Positions 1 to 10,152 of a DNA stretch of 35,379 bases are shown piece by piece. The translations under genes and the position numbers were made by a program. The notes below the pieces were generated by a model. The model made no database searches. It had not been told where the DNA came from and worked only from the letters and a program-made list of their open reading frames with translations. Positions within the stretch are counted from its first letter, which is position 1. The number at the start of each line of letters is the position of its first letter. This DNA comes from Schoenoplectus triqueter (Eukaryota > Streptophyta > Magnoliopsida > Poales > Cyperaceae), in NCBI GenBank assembly GCA_964058805.1, contig CAXKVV010000640.1, positions 1 to 35,379 on the forward strand. Reading direction: 5' to 3'.

Positions 1-351
1 CAAAACGATATGACCATGGATGAATGCCAACAACTTAGACTGGACGAGTTGGATGCCATGGACGAGAAGAGATTAATAGCCCAGCAGAATCTTGAGATAT
101 ATCAGGCAAAAATGGCAAGGGCATATGACAAAATGGCGTGAGTCAGGGCATTTCAACAAGGGGAGCTTGTTCTTGTCCTTAAGAGGCCGATCATTGGCCG
201 GCACATCGGCCCAAAATTCTCCCCGAATTGGGAAGGGCCATACGTAATTGAGAAGGTATACGAGGGCGGCGCATACCAACTCATAGACCATGAAGGTGAA
301 AGGCCCATGCCACCGATCAATGGACGATATCTGAAGAAGTACTACACATAG
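1..351 (+). mobile_element. Ty3/gypsy polyprotein remnant (integrase C-terminus)
   Basis: Frame 1 reads from the window edge to a TAG at 349-351 and gives the end of a plant Ty3/gypsy (Metaviridae) integrase. Visible hallmarks are an LDAMDEKRLIAQQNLEIYQA-type helix (about codons 17-36), then an FQQGELVLVLKRP-type strand region. After these comes the GPY/F module (WEGPY, codons 77-81, around 229-243), and the frame ends in NGRYLKKYY. An in-frame TGA at 139-141 sits between the helix and the strand region, where related elements have a sense codon (probably CGA to TGA), so this copy cannot make a full integrase. The 5' part (gag, protease, RT, RNase H) lies outside the window. Family assignment rests on recognised motifs; the exact lineage is not determined. 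Confidence 0.85.
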
Positions 352-390
352 CCCAGGGCGGGGCCAACCGAGTAGTATCTATTGTAAATA

Positions 391-407
391 AATAAGGAGG
401 GAATAAG
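391..407 (+). other. Polypurine tract of the gypsy element
   Basis: A purine-rich run (AATAAGGAGGGAATAAG) lies 40 bp after the polyprotein stop and is followed at once by TGTTCG. This is the expected arrangement for the plus-strand primer site directly before a 3' LTR that begins with TG. The assignment is positional and no second LTR is available for comparison. Confidence 0.5.
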
Positions 408-1039
408 TGTTCGCTTACACACACGTGCACGAAACACAAACCCATGTCTAACCTCCACTTTTGCATAAAAATCCCAAAAACCTTATTTTTGCATTTGTAA
501 ATAGAATGCATCCAAAAATCCAAAACCACACAAACACATTTAGCCCTACAATAAAAATAAAAAATAGAATAAGAGAATTCAATGCCAAAACCACGCGAGA
601 ATGTAAGGCGAGAGCTTTGGTGTTTGGGCTCACAATACAAATACCACTGGGTTTGTCCATTTGATACAGAATAAACACAAAAATGGGCAGGATTTGCAGT
701 TTATCCCTCAAACCATCTGTTGCCCAATGATGAAAGTTGCTCATATTGGTCGCCCATGGCGCAAGCCAAGGGATAGGTCGAGCAAATTGGTGGCTAATAA
801 ATAGTCGCTTCCGAGGGCATATAAATAAATAACTCTCGTACTATTAGTAACATGTATCACTAATAACCAAAAATCTACCTTCTTCTGATAAAATAAAGGA
901 TATCTAAGTAAAACAATAAAAACCTATTTTCATTACTTACCAATTAAAAATAAAAAAAAATATATATAACAAAAATAATAAAATCTTCTCAATAAGGGGT
1001 TGCCACCTTTGTCCCCGACACCACGAGTGTTATACAAAG

Positions 1040-1504
1040 CCAGGTTGGGTGCATTCATCCGTAAAAGCACCACACGCCCGAAGAAATGGTGTGTCATAAT
1101 CCCACGACGCATCATGGAGGGGTCGGACCAAGGGTTTACGCTTGTACCCGACATTTCATGTTAAACAAAGCGGCTCGCTTAAAGAAGTGACTCAGGTCAT
1201 GGAGAGCGGACCTACCCGATGAAAGCCTGTCTCGCAGGGATGCGTGATGGATGTTTGAGGGTAGCCAAAATATAAAAACCAGGTTGGGTACATTCATCCG
1301 CAAAAGTACCACACGCCCAAGGAGGTGATCTGTTTCTAATCCCAAAGTAGATCATGGAGGAGTCAGACTAAGGGTTTACGCTTTTGCCCGACATTCAGTG
1401 TCAAATAAAGTAATTCGCTCAAAGAAGTGACTCAGGTCATGGAGAGTGGACCTACCCGATGAAAGCCTATCTCGCAGGGATGTGTGATGGATGTTTGAGG
1501 GTAG
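1040..1504 (+). repeat. Two-copy tandem repeat, about 240-bp period, in the LTR
   Basis: The block starting CCAGGTTGGG at about 1040 returns at about 1279, and both copies run to TTTGAGGGTAG (ending 1264 and 1504). They share long stretches such as GAAGTGACTCAGGTCATGGA and GACCTACCCGATGAAAGCCT, with scattered substitutions. A shorter relative of the CCCGACA...ACAAAG part precedes the first copy at about 1008-1039. The location upstream of the TATA box suggests U3 enhancer-type duplication. Confidence 0.85.
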
Positions 1505-1620
1505 GACCCCCACAAAACAAATTGAGTGGAGATGAGTGAATGTGAGATTCCACTTTAGCACGCAACGGTGCATAAATGAGGGGAGAGTGGGTGAGCTTCC
1601 ACAAATAAATGTCAACTAAG

Positions 1621-1627
1621 TATATAA
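1621..1627 (+). promoter_or_regulatory. TATA box of the probable LTR promoter
   Basis: TATATAAG follows the duplicated block by about 115 bp and would place the RNA start (the U3/R border) around 1650. It is recognised only by sequence and position. Confidence 0.35.
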
Positions 1628-1810
1628 GGAGCATCCACAAAATGGTGTTATCAATCGCATCCATAATCCAATTGATACTGGTAAGTTTATCCATCAGTAA
1701 TAAAGGGATAAACGAGTTTATTCTGTACCCGGCCTAGAGGTCAATACAGACAAGTTTGGTATCCGTAAAATACCACGGTTACTTAAGTTCTGTATTGTAA
1801 TAAATAAAGA

Positions 1811-3090
1811 GAAGCTATGTATAGAATAAGTGCAATAGGGTGCTGTAAAGTTTTCCCTTTTTCTATTTTTGTACTTAGATGCTATGTGAAAATAAAAGCA
1901 GCTGTATTAGGCACTTTTGCAACTAAGATTGAGAGTGTAAAATGTAAAGAGCTTATGAAAAATCTCCCATACTGTGAAAGAAGAGATGAGAAAATAGCAA
2001 AGCAGGCGATCAGCATCCCCAACAGTGAAAGAAAAGAGAAAGAAAGTGAAATAAGGTAGCCGAGAGATGCTATCTTTACCTATCCCCATAGTGGCTGAAG
2101 CAGGTAGCTCAGCAGGAGGCTGAGTACATGCACCATTATCCCACGAGCAAGAGGCTGAGAGGACAGGCCCCACCATGTTGCGCTCATGAGAAGAATCTGA
2201 TTAAAGGAAAAATCTATCGAAATCTAGCCTGAACCCTAAGAAGGAGAGAGGTGTGTCGAATATGTGCACCAAAGCAGGCCCTTCAATTTGCCAAATTATT
2301 CCGGACCCGCTTTGGTGGGTGGCTCTTTGTTTACCCCTGAAAGGTTGAAGGAAGAAATACAAGAGAATAAGCCAAGATCAAACCCTAAGAGCTGAAGCAG
2401 TACAATCCCTGTACTATATGGAATAGTATCAATGCCAAGCCAGTATTTTGATACAACCAATCATGAGAAATCTCAATGTGATTTTTGCTTTCAAGGCTGA
2501 CCTGGTGCCAAAGCTGTGAGCAACCACCTAACCATGCTTTGATTTGTGTCAATTACTGATAAGTAGTCAGTTCTTTGACCAAGTCACCCTCATGTTAAGG
2601 GATTGAAAGTCAATTTCACAAGACTGATCAGGTGCCAAAGCTGGGAGCAACCATCTGATCAAGTCTAGATTTATATCAACTGTTGACATGTAATCAACTG
2701 TTGATCAGATCAAACCCTAATGAATATCAATATAAGTCTAATTGGTATTTAGTTAGGGTGGTTTCTGCAAGAGAGAGATAATTGGCAGAGACACTGAGCT
2801 ACAAATGAAATCTGGGATTAATTGTGAAGAAAAGAGGGTTTTCTGAGCAAAGAAATTTTTAATACAAGGATACAAGGGTAAAAATGGAAATTAAAATTAT
2901 AGGGATGATCATCATGAATTTAGAGAATTTTGGTGAAATTTTCATGATTTTTGGATGAAGGGATCTATTAAGATAAATTGGAAGAAGAAATCAGATTAAT
3001 CAGAGGGTTAGGATTTGATCATGAGCTATATGGGTGCAACTTGGAGTTAAAAAGGTGTCTGGGTACAAACTGGGGGTGAAAAGCAATAAA
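1811..3090. other. Non-coding, unassigned; holds one diverged tandem duplication
   Basis: No supported gene. The open frames here are short and show no recognisable domain or codon signal. The stretch contains the 127-bp-offset duplication at 2497-2712. It may be more of the upstream retroelement or an older insertion; nothing in it lets me decide. Confidence 0.5.
2497..2712 (+). repeat. Diverged two-copy repeat, 127-bp offset
   Basis: CTGACCTGGTGCCAAAGCTG at 2497 recurs as CTGATCAGGTGCCAAAGCTG at 2624, each followed by GAGCAACCA. The following 50-60 bp (GATTT..T.TCAA...TGA...GTA.TCA) also match weakly. The copies are old by comparison with the LTR duplication. Confidence 0.7.
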
Positions 3091-5040
3091 GACACCTAAA
3101 TGGCGCCGGAAACAAATTTTAAAAGAGGGGAAATTCATGTAAACTTGGCGCACCGTAATTGTTTCTCATTAAACCCGACAAGTGGGGCCTGTTTATGTGC
3201 GCCGAGTTTACCCGAAAGCGGCTACTCCCCATCCTTTATTCTTTCATTTACACTTGGGTCCCATCTGTCAGGCGCACACTCTCCCTTTTACATTTTCTCC
3301 CGCTGACGAAAGGGGCCCACATAGACAGGAGGTTGTCTCTTCCCCACTGATGCACACCTCCATTATCGACTCAGAGTTTGAACAGAAAAGAATCGAAAAA
3401 TGGAATGGAGGTCAATCAGTCATGAAAATTTACAAATGATATATCAATGGAAAGCTCTTGGTGAGGAGAATGTGCTAGAACAATTTATTTCCATTATGGT
3501 TCACTATGCATCACTCGCATTGGAGAAGAAGGGAATCGGGCAGAAAAATGAATTGGCCGTTTGAGATGGAAATGAAGCAAATTGGCGGTTGGGGAAGCGT
3601 CGTGTGGGCCCCACGATTCTGTTGAAGCAGTTGCTGGCATGAATTAGCCCCCTTTTCTATGATTTTCATCATGGAGTTGGTGTATAGAACCGAGAGCAAA
3701 GAAATTGGACTAATTCACTTGGTAATTGAAGAAATGGGAGCAGGGAAGAGCAAAGTTGTGATCACAACGCCACGTTGGCAATCCTAATGCTCAATTTAAT
3801 TGCAAAGAAACACAATTGATATTAATCCACACCATTCAATAATTAGATCAACGGTGGGATGCTATGCCATGTCAGCGATCCGTGGCACTTAGGAAGCACA
3901 AATTGTGCAGGAAGAAACACAATTGGCCGTTGCTAGCCCTCTATATAAGCCCAGGAGCAAAGATGATCAAACCCCCCCGATGGATGATCTCTCTCTTAAG
4001 CTAAAATTCATAATCTTTCTCCATTGCCTCCTCTCACCTGATTTACTAGCTGATTGATCTCGGTAAATTGGAAACTTGAGAACTCAGCTGGTATTACATA
4101 GCCTGGAAAGAAAAATAGAGAGAGAGAAGAAGCAACACTTGAGACATTTGAGCCAAAGAAGAAACAAACCAATTGATCTCGGCTAAGCTTGAGAACTTGG
4201 TTGCAAGAGTGTTTAGAGTTCCTCAAGAGATCACTGGATCTAGATTGAAGCTAAGGGAGATTGAAAGACCAGTGAAAGAGATTGCAAATCAATAATACTG
4301 GTTAATAGCACAGATGACTTGGTGAGCCACTGGCCCTGACTATGGTCAGGTGTGCCTTTAGGCATGAAGAATCTTAAATAAGGATGTTGAATGAGCAAGA
4401 AAACTCAACTCGATACCGAATTCTACAAGAATCGTGCCATAACGCTGACACAGATCAATTTCAAGTGAATTGATTATCCAATAGCTGGATTCATGGCAAA
4501 CACACCTGCATGATGATCAATGCATGTGGATAAGTGAAGATTGGACGAGCAATTGAACTCAGAATGATCGTTGATTCAATTGGTACCGAGACTGTAACAG
4601 GTACCAGAAATGGTACTGACGCGCACAGCGAATCACCGTCCTGATCTTCGATCAGAGGTGACAGTCGAGTTCTATAGAACAAGGCGATGCTATTTGTGTA
4701 CCCTGATCTTTCACCGGAGACGGAGATCACCGGAGTGAGTCGTCAGAGAAGGCGGTATCGTTTGATTCAGTAACACGAGTTTTGACGTATCTGCACAGAT
4801 CTAATGACGATCGAACGAAGATTATAAGCAAGGGTGTAATGAAATGATCCCGGTCTCTGATCATAGTCGGCACTAATCTCAGAGCAGATCCTGTGGCATG
4901 TATTATTAAAGAGATGGTAATAGAGAGGCCGGCCCAGTGACGTATTGAGCCCAAAAAAAAAGAATAATAACAGAAGGAGCCCAGTCTAGTTTTTACATTT
5001 GGCCCATTCACAGGAAAATAAAAAAATAATAAAACCGGCC
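3091..5040. other. Unassigned, less A+T-rich segment with a TATA box
   Basis: Base composition is clearly richer in G+C than the A+T-rich block that follows, and several GGCCCA motifs occur around 4930-5055. A TATA box is at 3942-3949. The short open frames do not show a domain. The segment resembles a retroelement LTR or leader more than a gene, but I could not find LTR ends, a primer-binding site or a partner copy. Confidence 0.4.
3942..3949 (+). promoter_or_regulatory. TATA box, orphan
   Basis: CTATATAAGCCC is a strong plant TATA context and is followed by a pyrimidine-rich stretch near 3985-4030 that could be a start region. No gene follows, so it is either a retroelement promoter or a non-coding transcript start. 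Confidence 0.35.
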
Positions 5041-6330
5041 CAATCCGTTAGGCCCAATAATTAAATAATAACAGAATATTAATGGTATAGAGTAAATAAA
5101 TCATTTGAAAATGCTCATGAACTCCAAATTAACTCAAATTTGTTTCTAAAATTTCCTTATTGTTCATACTATTTTTCTATATGATAATATTCTAGTTTTA
5201 AAAATATAATCATGTTGAAACAATTTAAAAGCAAAAGATATTACATATATTGATATATTTGACTTAGCTTTGACTTGTCATTTTAAATACTATAAAAATT
5301 CCAAAAATTCAAATAAAATCATGAATAATAATTAGATATATTTTACTGATTTTTCAAGTGATTTTTCATGAAATAATAATGACAATAGTAATATGAAATA
5401 ATAGATAATGAGATTAGTTCTATTCTTTGATAAAAAAAAATAATAGATATTATGTTAATATTTTCTGTAAAAAAAAAGAATAATAAAAATAAATAGCACA
5501 GAAATATACAAAATATATACTATCATGGTAATAGATAGTAAATACATTTTCTTCTATAATAAAGAATAATAATAAAGTTTTATAATAAAATGAATTGTAT
5601 TTCTTTTGTTATTTCTATACAAATATACAATAAAAATATTTTTGATGGATAAAATGCAATAAAAATAATAGTTGTAATAAAGAATATAATGAACTCCATC
5701 CCTTATGGCTATTTTTAAATAATGATGATAATAATAAAAATCTGATATTTTTCCATAGATAATAAATAGAAATAATATAAAAAAATATAATGAAAAACTA
5801 TAATAAATAGGATAGAATATTAATAATGATTTCTTTTTAGCTATTATAGATCCCAAAAATAAAAAAATAAAAAATAAAAATAATATAGCTAACCATCTTT
5901 TGATTTGTAAATAATTTCTACATAATGAATAATGTTTCAACATAATGAAATATAATAATAAAATTCTATTACTTTGGCTATTATAAATATTTTAAAAAAT
6001 ATATATACAAATAAAAATCATAGCCATTTTATTTTTCTATTATTTTGTAAGTGATTTTCTACAAAGTAAATAGAGCTTAGAAATAATAAAAATAAAATTC
6101 TACTATTTTAGCTATTATAAAATCCCAAAAATATAAATAAAATTCTAGTTAATAGCTAACTCATTTCCTATTATCTTTGTAAATAATTTTCTATAGAAAT
6201 AAATAGAGTCTAAAAAAAATAAAAAATAAAAAAAATAAAAAAAAATAATATATAAATTTATCTCTATAATAGAGATAATAATGGAAGATATTATGTAATA
6301 AGCTTTTTACATTTTGGAGATGAACAAATA
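5041..6330. repeat. Extremely A+T-rich block with diverged tandem units
   Basis: Nearly pure A/T with no gene. Within about 5820-6200 a unit of roughly 130-140 bp recurs: a GCTATTATA motif at about 5838, 5977 and 6109, and a TTGTAAATAATTTTCTA-type motif at about 5905, 6045 and 6177. The copies are heavily diverged. Long open frames here are by-products of composition. Confidence 0.6.
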
Positions 6331-6331
6331 T

Positions 6332-6842
6332 GCTCACACAAGGGGTGTAGAGCAACACGATGATTTTTACACACATAATGCAACATTTAGAGCGATTAGT
6401 CGAGACAAGAACATCTTGACGAAGAATAACTAAGGCTTTCGATAGCAATATGAGGAGATATGTCGAGACAAGAACATCTTGACGCTTGATGAAGAATAAC
6501 CAGGGCTGCGACATCAACATGGAGAAATATGTCGACTCTGAGGAAGAAGAACATTACGATGTCCGAGAGAAGTGGCATCTTAATGACTCATTACCATGAA
6601 TAAATGACTCATGACTAAATACGCTCACACAAGGAGTGTAGGGCAACATAGTAATTTTGCACAAGTAATGCAACATATAGAATGATTAGTCGGGACAAGA
6701 ACATCTTGACGCTCGCTGAAGAATAACCAAGGCTGCGACATCAACATGAAGAGATATGTCGACTCCAAGAGATATGAACATTACGATGTCCGAGAGAAGT
6801 GACATCTTAATGACTCGGTGTCATGAACAAGTAATTCATGAC
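6332..6842 (+). repeat. Two-copy repeat of about 220-290 bp with internal hairpins
   Basis: A block starting GCTCACACAAGG at 6332 recurs at 6623, and both copies end in a GATGTCCGAGAGAAGTG..ATCTTAATGACTC segment. The first copy has an extra internal duplication of a GACAAGAACATCTTGAC module (6404 and 6467; the second copy has it at 6694). CAAGA and TCTTG in that module can pair, and GATGTC pairs with GACATC (copy 2) or GGCATC (copy 1, via a T-G wobble). It lies directly before the stem-loop array and is probably part of the same locus. Confidence 0.75.
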
Positions 6843-6855
6843 CATTTGAGCTAGT

Positions 6856-7530
6856 AAGACTGAACTCATCCGTCGATGAGTTTGTCTTCTGGTTCATCTC
6901 CCGAGATTGTGAGATTGAATCGTTCTGTAGTAGATTCATCCACAAAACAGTGAATGTGAATCGTTTTGTAGGTAGGTTCCTTCACTAACACATGCCTCAA
7001 TGTTAAGCTGGCTCAGTGCTTCAGGTCTGACATTGTGTGTAACTGTGTTTCCTAGGTTTATGAATCGGCTTAGTGCTTCGAATTCATGATCTAGAAGATC
7101 GGTGAGAAGAAACACGTGGGCCATATCCACCCTTCTCCTGATTCACCAACCTCAAGATCAACCGGCTCAGTGCTTCGAGTTGTATTTTGTGTGATTGGTT
7201 GTTGACTAGTTAAGATTGAACCGTTCTGTAATAGGTTTATCTTCTGGATCAACGGAGGTTGAGTCGTTCTGTAGTAGACTCACCTCAAGCCCCTCTGAAG
7301 AGATTAACCTGGTCTGTAGTAAGGTTATCTCTCGAGGTGGTATAGACTGAACCGATCTGTAGTAGGTTCGTCTTCCATAGGATTAAATAGGTTCATTTTC
7401 TAGATGAACTGAGGTCGAGTCGTTCTGTAGTAGACTCACCTCGAACCCCTTTAAAGAGATTAATCTGATCTGTAGTAAGGTTACCTCTTGAAGCGGTAAA
7501 GACTGAACCGATCTGTAGTAGGTTCGTCTT
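6856..7530 (+). repeat. Array of short stem-loops with a constant loop and variable stems
   Basis: At least nine units share an 11-nt loop of the form G(T/A/G)TCTGTAGTA, each closed by a 5-bp stem. Left/right arms by position: GAATC/GATTC 6917; GAATC/GGTTC 6958 (degenerate loop); GAACC/GGTTT 7218; GAGTC/GACTC 7261; AACCT/AGGTT 7306; GAACC/GGTTC 7349; GAGTC/GACTC 7417; AATCT/AGGTT 7462; GAACC/GGTTC 7505. Most stems extend outward by 4-7 further pairs after a single unpaired base, usually T, on the left arm (AAGA, GAGG, AGAGAT, AGAC with their complements). A further unit at 6856-6888 has the same outer stem with a CGTC loop. Three units with a different loop lie at 6998-7182. No open frame spans the array. 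I do not recognise the family. Confidence 0.85.
6998..7182 (+). repeat. Three stem-loops with a second loop type
   Basis: The loop GGCTCAGTGCTTC (or GGCTTAGTGCTTC) occurs at 7010, 7067 and 7064+100 (7164). It is flanked by different complementary arms: CAATGT/ACATTG (6998, 7030), ATGAAT/ATTCAT (7060, 7082) and CAAC/GTTG (7159, 7179). They sit between units of the first loop type and follow the same rule of fixed loop and changing stem. Confidence 0.75.
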
Positions 7531-7638
7531 CCTTGGAATTGACCTAGACGACCACTTGACCATCATTTAACTATACTATTTGCTTCTCCCTTTTAAAGAT
7601 CCAGAGGTGCCTCGAGGTTAGTAGCCCAGGGTAATTAA

Positions 7639-7660
7639 CGGTGGGGGCTTGCGCCCACCG
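7639..7660. repeat. GC-rich hairpin closing the stem-loop region
   Basis: CGGTGGG (7639-7645) and CCCACCG (7654-7660) form a perfect 7-bp stem around an 8-nt loop. It is much more G+C-rich than the surroundings and lies about 110 bp after the last array unit. It could be a structural end of the same element; this is not demonstrated. Confidence 0.6.
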
Positions 7661-7689
7661 GAATCTACAAGAACTCACAATCACTAAAA

Positions 7690-9130
7690 AACCCCCTGAA
7701 TGTGCATCCAAATCTCTCTAAACGGCAGAATCAGCCGGCACTTAGCAGATGCACGCTCGGGAGGGATCTCCGTGTTCTTCTTCCGCAACCCATCGCCCAG
7801 CGGCGGTGCGGAGCGCGCGAAAAAGGGTCGCACAAATACCAAATCTTACATGCCTCAGCCAAGATTCAACCACACTTTTACCTTCTAATCGAAAATTCAT
7901 TGCCTGTGGACATGATATGAGGCTGTTGATTTCTTAGGTTGTATGATGATGTGGATGGTTATTGGTTGGTGGAAGGGAAGAATTTTATATGGTTCATCTA
8001 CATGGAAGGCGAAGGAATCTTATCATACAATGCAACTATCCATTTTTTTTGTCTTTCGATACTCTTTGATGAAAATTTTGTAATATGAGTGCAATATTTT
8101 GGTACCTGGTGCAATAACCAGACTGGTGAAATTGAAGAGTTCGTTCTTAATTGTAAGTGCTATGAAAATTGTATTTTGAAGGTCGAATCTGTCCCATTCA
8201 TTGAGTTTGCTGTCAGTTAATAAAAAAAATTGTGAGAGCTGAATTGCTTGAATGAGCGTATGATTGTTAAAATTGATATCAGTTTTGGCTACTCTTTTAT
8301 TAAGTAAAGAGGGTTGAGAAAGAAAACATTTTTTTTATTTGCTTCATCGGTTTTGGCTACTCTTTGCTTCATAGGCTTGCTGCATGTGTTTGTTGTAACA
8401 TTTTTAGGTTCCTATTCGCCTGGTACATTTGTTTTAAGTTTTTTAATTGTTAGTTGAATGTGAATCGTTGAAGTTGTTTCAATAACACGAAGGCATTTAT
8501 TTCGATTGCATGAAAAAGGCATTCATTCAGAGTAAGGATTTGTATTGAGGGGTTTGCATTCTGGTACGGACCTCTTCGCTATTTCGTGCAATTTTTTGAG
8601 CTTTGGGTTTTTACTAGGTTTATCTGTTTTGATCTAAAGTGGATCTTGAAATTGGAACTATCCGTCTGCTTCAAAAGAAATCATGACATTATGAGGAATG
8701 TTTGCATTCTGGTAAGAACACGTGTGGATCGCAATGGACACTGGACAGTGGCACACAACAACAGGGAAGTTGTCTGTACAAATTCAGGATTCTAAGCAGC
8801 CTATGTAATCTTTTGATATGGACATTTTTCGGTCTTTTTTCAAGAGAAGGAAGATCTTTTAAGTGCAAAAATTGGAAAAATAAAGAAAAGAAAAGAAAAA
8901 AAAAGTAGGAATTTTCTTTTGGGCAAAACACTAACAGTGTCCAAAAAGAAAATTAGGAAAGAAACAAAGATTAGAACAACTTACAACAACAACAGATGTA
9001 GATACTCAATTATTGTTAACATTTCTAGCGCAAATTACAAAAAATCAGAAATAATAAAAAATTTTGTGGCCTTATTTTAATATTAAAATAAAGAACACCA
9101 CCTCCCTATGAGTCCTAAATTATACCCGAG
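7690..9130. other. Non-coding, unassigned; G+C-rich start and a repeated 15-mer
   Basis: No supported coding gene. Positions 7730-7830 form a local G+C-rich patch (CAGCGGCGGTGCGGAGCGCG) unlike its surroundings. The 15-mer GTTTGCATTCTGGTA occurs at 8552 and 8700, the second followed by AGA so that it resembles a splice donor. The stretch could be a remnant of a transcribed unit, but no frame carries a domain. Confidence 0.4.
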
Positions 9131-9144
9131 CCCCCCCCCCCCCC
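9131..9144 (+). repeat. Run of 14 C
   Basis: A homopolymer of 14 C about 100 bp beyond the 3' end of the TPR pseudogene. Its length may be unreliable if the assembly used error-prone reads. Confidence 0.9.
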
Positions 9145-10014
9145 AATCTGACCCCAGGAGAACAAGCCTATCTCCTTGTAAAATTAAAATTAGACAAATT
9201 ATCTCATAAAAAAGTTATCCAACCAATCAGCAACCAAGCTACTACTCTACTCTCTATTCAAGGAAGCTGTGATATCTTGAAATATCCTCAGCTTCTTCCC
9301 TTCTGGCATTGCCGGGCTACTCTGAGTGGAACTCACATAAGACTCTTTTGTACCAGTTTTACCATCTTTAATGGTATGCTCGCCCTCTTCTAGTAAATGC
9401 CCCAACATTACTGCAACAAGAGCAGCGTCAAACTCATCAGCATTCGATAACTCAGGGTATCGGTTCTCAATCGACCTCCTCCTCTCTACCCGCTTGATCA
9501 AGACGTCAGTACCAGCTCGGAGATCCGTAACAGACCGGATTCTCTTTAAGTTACCCAATGAAATATTCTCACTTCTAAAATTGAGACACTTCTTCACCAT
9601 CTTAGAAGAGTAAAAAGGTGCTGCATCAACATTCAGTCTGTTTGCCACATAATCAGTGCATGGTTGTGGCTGCCAGATGGCTGTTGACGGATGGTGTCCA
9701 AGAATGGTATCAAACTTCCAGTTGGCAGCATTACATTTCTCAAGGTCACGAAGCATCTCCTGGGCCCGCTCAAAAGCCTTCAAGTGCGAGTCAGATCCTC
9801 TCAACTGATTAGGTCTTAACAGATCGCTGATGGATGGCGGGCGAACCTGCATCAGAATCTCTTTGGCCTCGGCTATGCATCCCTGCTACAAGAGACAGAT
9901 ACCAAGGTTGCGCATCTTATTATTGTCAGGCCCAATTAAGAGGGCTTGCCTGTACGCTACCTCAGTTTCTCTATAGTTCTCCTTTTGCATTAATGCCCAT
10001 CCCAGATTACCCTG

Positions 10015-10100
10015 TGAGGTTAAACGTAAAGTAATTTTCAGGATATTTTCTAGATTTGCCTATGAGGTTAAACGTAAAGTAATTTTCAGGATATTTTCTA
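10015..10100. repeat. Tandem duplication at the 3' splice site of pseudogene intron 3
   Basis: A 38-bp sequence (10015-10052) is repeated exactly at 10063-10100, a 48-bp period with a 10-bp spacer. On the minus strand it covers the last bases of intron 3, so the acceptor region (CTCACAG used, CTCATAG in the copy) is present twice. Confidence 0.9.
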
Positions 10101-10152
10101 ATTAAGTGCTTCATTATTGTAATACCATTGGAATTAAAAGTTTACATATATG

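Larger units (their letters stand above)
408..1810 (+). mobile_element. Probable 3' LTR of the gypsy element (right end uncertain)
   Basis: The LTR should begin with TG at 408, directly after the polypurine tract. It contains a duplicated block (1040-1504) followed by a TATA box (1621-1627), the order expected of U3 then R. An AATAAATAAA-type polyadenylation signal lies near 1798-1808. I could not find a convincing terminal CA with a target duplication, so the right limit is a guess. The long gene-free stretch has no other explanation that I can see. Confidence 0.4.

Noticed and set aside
408..2160. Precise LTR boundary with target duplication
   Set aside because: No terminal CA with matching inverted repeat and no second LTR could be found, so only an approximate LTR is reported.
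3942..5011. Protein gene driven by the TATA box at 3942
   Set aside because: No open frame with a recognisable domain follows; more likely a retroelement or non-coding promoter.
5554..5943. 129-residue minus-strand frame
   Set aside because: Product of extreme A+T composition (runs of I, Y, F, L); lies in a diverged tandem repeat.
6856..7530. CRISPR-like array
   Set aside because: Constant parts are 11-nt loops with changing flanks and irregular spacing in a plant nuclear context; no cas genes. It fits a stem-loop array instead.
9371..10034. Plus-strand frames over the TPR pseudogene
   Set aside because: They are antisense to clearly recognisable TPR-family exons.
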